The notes beneath the pieces are model-generated. The model was not told where the DNA came from, ran no database searches, and saw only the letters and a program-made list of their open reading frames with translations. Shown one piece after another: positions 15,113 through 23,034 of a DNA stretch of 64,000 nucleotides. Positions within the stretch are counted from its first letter, which is position 1. The number at the start of each line of letters is the position of its first letter. The translations under genes and the position numbers were made by a program. The stretch lies in the NCBI GenBank assembly GCA_900473185.1, contig UCKU01000009.1:62001-126000 (forward strand). The letters are read 5' to 3'. The stretch is from Hyphomicrobiales bacterium. GTDB lineage: Bacteria; Pseudomonadota; Alphaproteobacteria; Rhizobiales; Rhizobiaceae.

Positions 15113-17944
15113 ATGACAGTGGAGGACTCCCAGCGCGTCCGGCAGGTGGCGGAGCAGGTTGCGGCCGCCAGCTCGCCCGATGTTCGAGCAGATATCAACG
15201 CGCTGATGAGCAGCGTTCAAAAGCCTGGCTGGCTTGATGAAGCCGGCCGCGCCATGAACGTCCGTTACGGCGGCGTGCGCGCACTGATGAACCGAGATCA
15301 GCCAGTCGAAGAAGGGGTCGATATCGGCCCACCTCCAGTCGGCGACCTGGAGACGATCGTCTTTGCCGTGGGTACGCCGGTTTTCCTTATCAGGAACAAT
15401 GCCGTCGACATCGACAGCGCCCGAGAGGAAGCGAAGGCCTGGCGCCGCATCCTCACGGACAACGCTGCGAACGTGGACCGGGCGATGGTTTCGATCGGCC
15501 GCGTCGACGTCAGCAATGCCGACCGCGACTATGCCGGAACGGCATGGGTGATCGATGACGGTCTTGTCATCACCAACCGCCATGTGGCCAACCTTTTTGC
15601 GGAAGCGAGCGGCACCGGCTTCAAGTTCAAGATCGGCTTCGACGCGCGCCGCGAGATCGGCGTCAATATCGACTTCCTGGAGGAATTCGGTAACGCCGCC
15701 AGCGATGAAGTGAAGATCGAACGCGTCGTCTGGGTGGCGCCTGAAAACGGACCCGATGTTGCCTTCCTGAAGCTGGAACAGAAATCCTCGCCGGTCGGCC
15801 GTCTGAAGCTCGACCTTGCCTCCGAGCTGCCGGTGCGCAACCTGCCGGTTGCCGCGATCGGCTATCCCGCCAGCGATTCCCGCTTCTCCGATCAGAGGCT
15901 TGCCGAAAAGATTTTTGGCGGCGTCTTCACCAAGAAGCGGCTTGCAGTCGGCAACCTGCTGGCCGCCGACGAGAACCGTGTCACACATTCCTGCTCCACC
16001 CTCGGCGGCAATTCCGGCTCTCCGTTGCTCGATATCGGCACCGGCAGGGTGATGGGGCTTCACTACAGCGGAACCGAATTCATCGAGAATGACGCGGTGC
16101 CGGCAGCCGTTCTGCGGCGTTGCCTGCAGCGCGCCCGAGGACTGCTCGAAGCGCCATCGAACGGAGAGATCAACGTGAGCAAAAGCGACGGAAGTGAAAG
16201 TGGAAGCGGCACCGGCAGCAGCGGCGGCAAAGTGACATTCACGGTACCGCTGAAGATTACCGTCGAACTGGATACTGCAGCATTGCAAGCCTCGCTCGCA
16301 GGCGGACCGGCGAACGCTCCTTCGGGGCCGTCCATCGTGCTGAGCGCGACCGGTCCCGGTCCCAATCCGCCGTCCCCCTCGCCGATCGCAATGCCGACCA
16401 AGGAGCAGGTATTTGCAGCCGTGCGTAGCGCGAGATCCCAGTTTGCCAACCGTGACGACGTCGTTGCAATCAAGCCGGGCTATCGCTTTGAGAATGGCGA
16501 GATCACCGATCAGCGCGCCGTCGTGATCGCGGTCAATCGCAAGCTCGAGCTGGGCGCCCTGGAAGCACGCGGCCGCACGAAGCTGCCTGACTATATTGAC
16601 GGCGTTCGCACCGACGTCACCGTCGCCTCGGCGGAGGATCTCTTCGGCATTGATATGGACGAGGCCGCGGCGGCAAGCTGGCATACGAATTACAAGCCGC
16701 GCCCCGACCTGCCGCTGAACCGGCGCCCGGTCAGCGGCAAGTTCGTCATCCATACCGGACCCGACGCGAGCTGGCCGCAGCTTGGCCCGTTCCTGTCGAA
16801 GACCCGGAAGTCACTGGTCGTTGCCATGTATGATTTCGGAGCGACAAATGTCGCCAATGGCGTGCTGGATGCGGTCAAGGGCCAGGCCGAAACCATCTCG
16901 ATGGTGCTGCAGATGGGCGGCAAGGTGCATGATGGCGATCTGACGGATGCCGAAGCGGTCGCGCAGATCCGCGATGCGAAGGGCAGCAAGTTCGATTTCG
17001 CGCCTGCGAGCGTCGGGACGAACGGCATCTTCGATTCCGCCTACCATATCAAGGTCGCCGTGCGCGACCACAATGCCATGTGGCTTTCGAGCGGCAATTG
17101 GCAGAGCTCCAACCAGCCCAACGTGGCGCCTTTGACAAACAAGGATGACGCGGCATCTGCGCTGCGGCTCTACAATCGCGAATGGCATGCCATCCTTGAA
17201 GATGCCGAGCTCAGCAAACTTTATGAAGAGCATATTCTGCGCGATCTGGCAGAGGCCAAGACCGTAACGGAGGCCGGCATCGTGCCGGAACAGCTGGTGT
17301 TCCTGCCAGCAAACCTTGCCATCGATACACTCGAAGCACCTCAAAAGCCTCGCTATTTCCAGCCGCTGACCGGCGAGCGCACAATCGACGTGCAGCCGAT
17401 CCTGACGCCCGACAACTATATCGACACGGTATTGCCGTTCATTCAATCGGCCAAGAGCCGGATCTACTTCCAGAACCAGAGCTTCAACACCAGGACGGTG
17501 GGCGACAACTATCGCCGGCTTCTGGATGCGCTGCTCGAAAAGCAGAAGGGCGGGCTCGACGTTCGCATCATCTTCCGCAGCTTCGGCTCGGAGGACCGCG
17601 ACGTGATCAGCAATGCCAAGGATTATGGCTTCGACACAAACAAGATCCGCAAGCAGAAGAACTGCCATACCAAGGGAATCATCATCGACAGCGAAGCCGT
17701 GCTGATGGGCAGCCACAACTGGACCACAGCCGGCACCGGCTTCAACCGGGATGCGAGCCTGATCTTCTATGATGCCGAGATCGCCAAATTCTACGAGGAA
17801 ATTTTCCTCTACGACTGGAACCGTATCGGCCCGGCGAAAATAGATGAAAATCTGCCGCCGCCGGTGCTCGCACCATCAGGAGGGGAAACGGCACCACCGT
17901 CAGGCTACATTGCCGTCCCGCTCTCGATCGCGCTTGGGCGGTGA
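15113..17944 (+). CDS. Trypsin-like protease / phospholipase D fusion protein
   Basis: A 943-aa multidomain protein. Residues 1-70 are a helical head. Residues 120-340 are a trypsin-like serine protease with His157 (TNRHVA), Asp215 (PDVAFLK) and Ser301 (GGNSGSPLLD). Residues 352-430 are a Ser/Gly- and Pro-rich linker. Residues 430-515 are a small domain (AIKPGYRFENGEITDQRAVV..LPDYIDGVRTDV) also known beside other bacterial proteases. Residues 540-930 are phospholipase D with two complete HKD motifs: H645-K647-D652 and H852-K854-D859. The ATG at 15113 follows GGAGGAGG. No signal peptide or membrane helix, so cytosolic. Not in an operon. Protease plus PLD suggests a self-activated nuclease or lipase effector, possibly anti-phage (inference). 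Confidence 0.9.
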   Translation: MTVEDSQRVRQVAEQVAAASSPDVRADINALMSSVQKPGWLDEAGRAMNVRYGGVRALMNRDQPVEEGVDIGPPPVGDLETIVFAVGTPVFLIRNNAVDIDSAREEAKAWRRILTDNAANVDRAMVSIGRVDVSNADRDYAGTAWVIDDGLVITNRHVANLFAEASGTGFKFKIGFDARREIGVNIDFLEEFGNAASDEVKIERVVWVAPENGPDVAFLKLEQKSSPVGRLKLDLASELPVRNLPVAAIGYPASDSRFSDQRLAEKIFGGVFTKKRLAVGNLLAADENRVTHSCSTLGGNSGSPLLDIGTGRVMGLHYSGTEFIENDAVPAAVLRRCLQRARGLLEAPSNGEINVSKSDGSESGSGTGSSGGKVTFTVPLKITVELDTAALQASLAGGPANAPSGPSIVLSATGPGPNPPSPSPIAMPTKEQVFAAVRSARSQFANRDDVVAIKPGYRFENGEITDQRAVVIAVNRKLELGALEARGRTKLPDYIDGVRTDVTVASAEDLFGIDMDEAAAASWHTNYKPRPDLPLNRRPVSGKFVIHTGPDASWPQLGPFLSKTRKSLVVAMYDFGATNVANGVLDAVKGQAETISMVLQMGGKVHDGDLTDAEAVAQIRDAKGSKFDFAPASVGTNGIFDSAYHIKVAVRDHNAMWLSSGNWQSSNQPNVAPLTNKDDAASALRLYNREWHAILEDAELSKLYEEHILRDLAEAKTVTEAGIVPEQLVFLPANLAIDTLEAPQKPRYFQPLTGERTIDVQPILTPDNYIDTVLPFIQSAKSRIYFQNQSFNTRTVGDNYRRLLDALLEKQKGGLDVRIIFRSFGSEDRDVISNAKDYGFDTNKIRKQKNCHTKGIIIDSEAVLMGSHNWTTAGTGFNRDASLIFYDAEIAKFYEEIFLYDWNRIGPAKIDENLPPPVLAPSGGETAPPSGYIAVPLSIALGR

Positions 17945-18014
17945 CTTCGCAGCGGCACGAACGGCGATTGGAACGCGCAGGGGCTGCGTTTTCGAAGCAA
18001 AATATCCAGACGAC

Positions 18015-18044
18015 AAATGGCGCCGTTTCCGGCGCCATTTTCCC
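18015..18044 (+). terminator. Terminator after the protease-PLD gene
   Basis: AAATGGCGCC and GGCGCCATTT form a perfect 10-bp stem with a six-base loop, followed by TTCCC. Positioned between convergent genes, so it may serve both. Confidence 0.75.
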
Positions 18045-18062
18045 ATTCGTATGCCTCAGACT

Positions 18063-19136
18063 TCAATGACGGGGCTCGATGGTCACCTCGCCGAACATGA
18101 CGCCGCGCGTCAGCGGCTTGGCGAGGAAATCATGCGGGAAGCCGAGAACGATGGCGCTTGCCTCGGCGAGGCGGGTGCGATGCTCCTCCGACAGCACGAC
18201 ATCGAGCGCACCGAGATTGTCTTCGAGCTGAGTCATCGTCTTTACGCCCATGATCGGCGAAGTCACTGCCGGGTTGGTCAGCGTCCAGGCGATCGCCACC
18301 TGCGCCGGCGTCTTGCCGATCTCGACAGCGATTTCCTTTACGACCTCGGCGATGCCGAGGCTGCGCTCGGTCAGCGAACCGTTGCCGGCAGCGACATTCT
18401 TGCGGGTGCCGACGGCACTTGCGGTGCCACCGCCGATATCGAGGTCGGCACGACTATATTTGCCGGTCAGGACGCCCATGCCGAGCGGCGACCAGGGGAT
18501 GACGCCGAGGCCGAGTTCAGCGGCCATCGGGATCAGTTCGCGCTCCACCGTACGTTCGATCAGGCTGTATTCGATCTGCAGCGCCACCAGCGGCGCCCAA
18601 CCACGAAGGTCGGCCAGCGTCTGCATGCGCGCGACCTGCCAGGCCGGCGTATCGGAAATGCCGGCATAGACGATCTTGCCGGCACGGACGAGATCGTCCA
18701 GTCCGCGCATCACCTCCTCGACCGAGGTCGTGAAATCCCAGGCGTGCAGGTAGAAGAGATCGATGTAATCGGTGTTCAGCCGCTTCAGGCTGTCTTCCAC
18801 CGAACGGACCATGCTGCGGCGGTGATTGCCGCCGGAGTTCGGATCCCTCGGGCGCGAGGTGATCGTGTATTTGGTGGCAATCACCAGCTCGTCGCGGCGG
18901 CCTTCGGCAAAGCGGCCGACGAGTTTTTCCGAAGTGCCACCCGTATATTGATTGGCGGTATCGATGAAATTGCCGCCGTGATCGACATAGGCGTCGAACA
19001 TGCGGCGGGACTCCTGCTCGTCCGCACCCCAGCCCCAGTCTGTTCCGAAGGTCATGGCGCCGAGCGACAGCGGCGAAACGCGTAGGCCGGAACGGCCGAG
19101 GAGACGGTAGCGGTCAAGGGACAATGTATCAGTCAT
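18063..19136 (-). CDS. Aldo/keto reductase
   Basis: A 357-aa NADPH-dependent aldo/keto reductase (TIM barrel). RYRLLGRSGLRVSPLSLGAMTFG opens the fold; FIDTANQYTGGTSEKLVG carries the catalytic Asp and Tyr; VIATKYT carries the Lys; DYIDLFYLHAWD carries the His. The C-terminal PIMGVKTMTQLEDNLGALDV is the coenzyme-binding end. Start at 19136 (MTDTLS) with AGGAGATC upstream. It is divergent from a LysR gene that probably controls it. Confidence 0.94.
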   Translation of the reverse strand: MTDTLSLDRYRLLGRSGLRVSPLSLGAMTFGTDWGWGADEQESRRMFDAYVDHGGNFIDTANQYTGGTSEKLVGRFAEGRRDELVIATKYTITSRPRDPNSGGNHRRSMVRSVEDSLKRLNTDYIDLFYLHAWDFTTSVEEVMRGLDDLVRAGKIVYAGISDTPAWQVARMQTLADLRGWAPLVALQIEYSLIERTVERELIPMAAELGLGVIPWSPLGMGVLTGKYSRADLDIGGGTASAVGTRKNVAAGNGSLTERSLGIAEVVKEIAVEIGKTPAQVAIAWTLTNPAVTSPIMGVKTMTQLEDNLGALDVVLSEEHRTRLAEASAIVLGFPHDFLAKPLTRGVMFGEVTIEPRH

Positions 19137-19172
19137 GGATGATCTCCTGTGTTGCAGACAGAAGATGCGCCT

Positions 19173-19206
19173 TGCCGATACTGACAACAATGCTACATTA
19201 TCGGCA
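19173..19206. promoter_or_regulatory. Operator candidate between aldo/keto reductase and LysR
   Basis: TGCCGATA at 19173-19180 and TATCGGCA at 19199-19206 are inverted repeats with an 18-base spacer in the 95-bp divergent gap. Fits a LysR recognition plus activation site arrangement. Confidence 0.45.
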
Positions 19207-19231
19207 TGACTTCTTTAGAAAAGAGAGCATA

Positions 19232-20131
19232 ATGCGCGGCAGCGACTACGCAGAATTGAGGGCGTTTGCCGCGGTCGCCGAGCACGGCAATTTTGCCCGT
19301 GCGGCCGCCCGGCTCGGCATATCCGCCTCCGCACTCAGCCAGACGATCCGCACACTGGAAGAACGGATGGGCATCCGGCTGCTCAACCGCACGACCCGCA
19401 GCGTGGCGCCGAGCGAGGCGGGCCAGCGGCTGCTTGCCCGGCTGCTGCCGGCGCTTGCCGATCTCGACCAGGCGGTGGCGGATGTTTCGGCGTTGCGCGA
19501 TAAACCGGCCGGTCTGTTGCGCATCAACGCGCCGCGGGTGGCGATCGTGCACGGGCTGGCGCCGCTGATTGCGCCCTTCCATGCTGCCTTTCCCGATATC
19601 GTCATGGACATTATCGTTGATGACAAACTCTCGGATATTGTCGCCGATCGTTTCGATGCCGGCATCCGGCTGGGCGAGATGGTTGAAAAGGACATGGTGA
19701 GCGTAAAACTCGGCGGCGAGATGCGGCTCGTCGTGGTCGCCTCGCCCGACTACATCGCGCGCCACGGCCTGCCGGACACGCCGCGTGACCTGCGCGACCA
19801 CGCTTGCGTCGTCTCCCGCTGGCCGACGGATGGAAGCCTCTATCACTGGGAATTCGAGCACGGCGACGAGAAGCTCGAAGTGGCCGTCTCGGGGCCACTC
19901 AGCACCACAGACAACGACCTGATGCTGCGGGCCGTTCTCGATGGCATCGGCATCGGTTATCTCTTCGACTATCACGTGGCGGAACATATCGCCGGCGGCC
20001 GGCTCGTGAGCGTGCTGGATGACTGGACGCCGCCCTTCCCCGGTTTCCACCTTTATTATCCGAGCCGGCGCCAGATGCCGCCGCCGCTGCGCGCCTTCGT
20101 GGATTTCATCGCGCGGCAACGGGCCGCCTAA
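19232..20131 (+). CDS. LysR-family regulator
   Basis: A 299-aa LysR protein: N-terminal winged helix (ELRAFAAVAEHGNFARAAARLGIS, SALSQTIRTLEERMGIRLLNRTTR) and a C-terminal effector domain beginning GLLRINAPRVAIVHGLAP. ATG at 19232 follows AAGAGAG. It faces away from the aldo/keto reductase at 18063-19136, the usual LysR target position. Confidence 0.93.
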   Translation: MRGSDYAELRAFAAVAEHGNFARAAARLGISASALSQTIRTLEERMGIRLLNRTTRSVAPSEAGQRLLARLLPALADLDQAVADVSALRDKPAGLLRINAPRVAIVHGLAPLIAPFHAAFPDIVMDIIVDDKLSDIVADRFDAGIRLGEMVEKDMVSVKLGGEMRLVVVASPDYIARHGLPDTPRDLRDHACVVSRWPTDGSLYHWEFEHGDEKLEVAVSGPLSTTDNDLMLRAVLDGIGIGYLFDYHVAEHIAGGRLVSVLDDWTPPFPGFHLYYPSRRQMPPPLRAFVDFIARQRAA

Positions 20132-20210
20132 GGGACTGGATCCCCGGGAACCGCCAGCAACCCTTGTGCGTTGATTGGCGAAGCAATGGGGCTTCGGGGA
20201 CATATCGCAC

Positions 20211-21377
20211 ATGGGAATCGCCAACGGCATACGGAAACAGGCAGACAAGATCCGCCTCGGCGAACGCCACACCAGCGCATGGGCACGAACGCTTCAGGAA
20301 GCTGCCGAAGAACTTCCACCGGCACCGATGAGGCGCGTCGAGAAGGACGGGCTCGATGTCAGCATGGCCTGGGCCATCATCGGCATCTTCTGCATCCTTG
20401 GGCTTGCCGCCGTCTATATGATGTCGCTGATCCTGATCCCGATCACGCTCGCCGTGGTCGTCGGCATGATCCTCGGCATGGCGGCAGAAAAGCTTTCGAA
20501 GATGGGCGTGCCGCGGCTTGCCAATGCGGCGATCCTTTCCTCCGCTGTCGCGCTCGTCATCGTCCTGCTGATCAATTCGCTTGCCGGACCAATGGCGACG
20601 CTGGCGAACGAGGGACCCGATTTCATCGAGCGGACAACCAACCGCGTCATGCCCTATCTGGAACGGATCGAATGGCTGCACATCACGCCCGCGACCTTCC
20701 AGAGCGGACCCATGTCGATCAATGCTCTCCTGGAAAATACCGGCAACGTGCTGCATGTTGTCACGACGAACCTGACGCCGGCGCTGGTGCAGGGACTGAT
20801 CTTTTTTGCTGCACTGCTGCTCTTCCTCGCCAGCCGCGCGCACCTGCGCAAGACGATCATCATGACCTTCCGCAACCGCCCGCAGCGACTGGCCGCCATC
20901 CGCGTCATCAATGCGGTGGAACAGGCGCTCGGCTTTTACTTCGCCACCGCTTCGATGATCTATATCGCGCTCGGTGTCGTTATGACCATCATCGCCTATG
21001 CGGGCGGGCTGTCCATGCCCGTCCTCTGGGGTTTCTTTGCCTTTCTTTCGAGCTTCGTTCCCTATCTTGGAATCACGATGATGACCTTTGCGGTGGCCAT
21101 TGCCGGCATCATCGCCCATGACGGCATCATCATCGGCCTTATCCCGGCCGCGGCCTTCTTCACTGTACACCTTGTCATGGAGAACCTGATCTTCCCGGCG
21201 GTCATGGGCCGACGGCTGGAAATCAATCCCTTCATCGTTTTCCTGGCGATTATCTTCTGGACATGGATGTGGGGGGCGGTCGGCGCGATGCTGGCGCTGC
21301 CGCTCTCGCTTATCGTCATGACCATTATCGATGAGCTGCTGATCGAGGAAAAACCGCAGCCGCAACTGCCGAAGTGA
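20211..21377 (+). CDS. AI-2E/PerM family transporter
   Basis: A 388-aa polytopic membrane protein of the AI-2E (PerM, TqsA) family. After a 40-residue cytosolic head it has paired helices (IIGIFCILGLAAVYMMSLILIPITLAVVVGMILG in two segments), then the family core VPYLGITMMTFAVAIAGII, and the terminal MWGAVGAMLALPLSLIVMTII signature. Transported compound unknown. Start at the ATG 20211 after GGGGACAT; a TTG 36 bp upstream is possible but weaker. Confidence 0.88.
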   Translation: MGIANGIRKQADKIRLGERHTSAWARTLQEAAEELPPAPMRRVEKDGLDVSMAWAIIGIFCILGLAAVYMMSLILIPITLAVVVGMILGMAAEKLSKMGVPRLANAAILSSAVALVIVLLINSLAGPMATLANEGPDFIERTTNRVMPYLERIEWLHITPATFQSGPMSINALLENTGNVLHVVTTNLTPALVQGLIFFAALLLFLASRAHLRKTIIMTFRNRPQRLAAIRVINAVEQALGFYFATASMIYIALGVVMTIIAYAGGLSMPVLWGFFAFLSSFVPYLGITMMTFAVAIAGIIAHDGIIIGLIPAAAFFTVHLVMENLIFPAVMGRRLEINPFIVFLAIIFWTWMWGAVGAMLALPLSLIVMTIIDELLIEEKPQPQLPK

Positions 21378-21465
21378 CCGCCATAGACCGACGGCACGCT
21401 CGGCGAGATGGAAGTCCTCTATGGATTCGGTGCGGACCGGAGACGAGCTGAGGTAAGCTTCGCCC

Positions 21466-22251
21466 CTATTCCGTCGTCCTGTCGTCGCCGGTATCCGCAA
21501 CATCCTGCAGGCGGACGAATTCCGTGCCCTTTGCCTTGAGATCGACAAGCGCCTTGGCGACGCCTGCACCGGCCGCATGGGTCGGCTGGTTGATGTGGGA
21601 GATGACGACATCGCCATCCTTGGCCGAGGAAATGCGCTTTTCGGTGACCGCGGCACCGAGCAGCGAACCGCCGTCGCCATTCACGGAATAGCCGGCGATG
21701 CGGTAGCCCATGGCGCGGATCTGGCCGATGGCCGAGAGATCATACTTGGCGGTCGAGCCACGGAACCAGCGGGGCGCCGGAATGCCCGACGCGACCATAG
21801 CGGCAGCGCCACCTTCCACTTCCTGCCTGACGGCATCGGGCGAACCGGCAGATGCGATGCCATAGACCAGCACCGGCTTGTCGATTGCCGGGATATGCTT
21901 CTCGCCGTGATTTTCCAGTTCGAAGAGATCGGGGTTCTGCAGGAAGACGGCAACCGCCTTCGGATTGCGCTTCAGCCAGCGGGCGGTGACGAAGATCGTC
22001 GCCGGGATGCGCTCGTTGACCAGCGTCGAGAGAATGCGCTCATCGGCCTCGCCCATGCAGGCATCGAAGGTGAGCGCAATGCGCGCGTGGCCAGATATGT
22101 TGGAGCGAGCGATGTGCAGGTGCGGCTCTACCAGCTTCGGACCTACTGCCACTGGCGGATGGGCGGGAACGGCGGCGGGAAGCGCTTCGGTGGCAAAAGC
22201 CGATGAGGCGGCAACGAGCAGCAGCGCAGAACCAAGAAGAAAGCGTTTCAT
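21466..22251 (-). CDS. Polysaccharide deacetylase family protein, secreted
   Basis: A 261-aa protein with a signal peptide (MKRFLLGSALLLVAASSAFA) and the NodB/CE4 fold. The first motif reads ALTFDACMGE where classical enzymes have TFDDG, so the usual metal-binding second Asp is replaced by Ala; the second motif ENHGEKHI keeps the HxxxH pair; the later motif RWFRGSTAKYD and HINQPTH follow. Such variants are found among chitin/peptidoglycan-type esterases of rhizobia, and activity is uncertain. Periplasmic by prediction. Confidence 0.85.
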   Translation of the reverse strand: MKRFLLGSALLLVAASSAFATEALPAAVPAHPPVAVGPKLVEPHLHIARSNISGHARIALTFDACMGEADERILSTLVNERIPATIFVTARWLKRNPKAVAVFLQNPDLFELENHGEKHIPAIDKPVLVYGIASAGSPDAVRQEVEGGAAAMVASGIPAPRWFRGSTAKYDLSAIGQIRAMGYRIAGYSVNGDGGSLLGAAVTEKRISSAKDGDVVISHINQPTHAAGAGVAKALVDLKAKGTEFVRLQDVADTGDDRTTE

Positions 22252-22411
22252 GAAGAATCAGATTCAGTTGATGTTTCAACCAGCATTAAAACAAAGAAAT
22301 GAAGCGGCTATGTGGCCTGATGCCGCCCGGCGAGGACGCGTCATGTCTCAATCTGCCCGCATTCCTGTGCCTGTCACGGGAATGCGGAAGAGCCAAGAAG
22401 AGGCCAAGGGC

Positions 22412-22804
22412 TCAATCGTAAAGATAATATTTGGTCCAATTATCCTTCGGCACCTTGTCACCGATCTTGTACTTCAGGTCGCGCACATTGATGTGCTGCG
22501 GGCCGGTGATGCAGGTATAGGAAAGGTGATACCAGTCGCCCTTGCTGCGGAAGACGGCGCCGGGAGCTTCGAGCCGGTCATCGCTCGGGATCGGGTCCTT
22601 GAAGGTGTAGGCGATGACCTTGTCCGGCCGGAAGCCGGTGCCGTCACTGTTGATGCGGCTCATGGCTTCGGTATCGCAGCTCTGCTCGAGACGGGTGGCC
22701 GGATCGAGCTTTTCGAGCTGCTTCTTGATGGCGGGATCGACCGCAAGGGCGGAAGAGGCGGCAAGGCCTGCAAGCGACATAAACAGGACCAGACGTTTCG
22801 GCAT
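22412..22804 (-). CDS. DUF930 family secreted protein
   Basis: A 130-aa protein with a signal peptide (MPKRLVLFMSLAGLAASSALA) and a domain with LEKLDPATRLEQSCDTEAM..DGTGFRPDKVIAY..LSYTCITG, which I recognise as DUF930, common in rhizobia. Two cysteines (in QSCDTEA and YTCITG) could form a disulfide. Function unknown; periplasmic by prediction. Confidence 0.8.
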   Translation of the reverse strand: MPKRLVLFMSLAGLAASSALAVDPAIKKQLEKLDPATRLEQSCDTEAMSRINSDGTGFRPDKVIAYTFKDPIPSDDRLEAPGAVFRSKGDWYHLSYTCITGPQHINVRDLKYKIGDKVPKDNWTKYYLYD

Positions 22805-23034
22805 TACGGGGAAACCTTTACTGTTATGTACTCGTCATACTGCCGCGGACCGCTCGCCGGGGTCTGAAGCGGGTGCAATTTTCGCGCAATGCAGCGGACA
22901 TTCTTAAACAATGTGGTGACATCAAGGCGACGCGCCGGTCATCTTGTCTCAATAAGGTTCACCGGCTGATGCTTGATCCTGATCTACAGCGCCTCTATCT
23001 CTTGCCCACCGACACCGCCCTTACGGAGTTTTCC

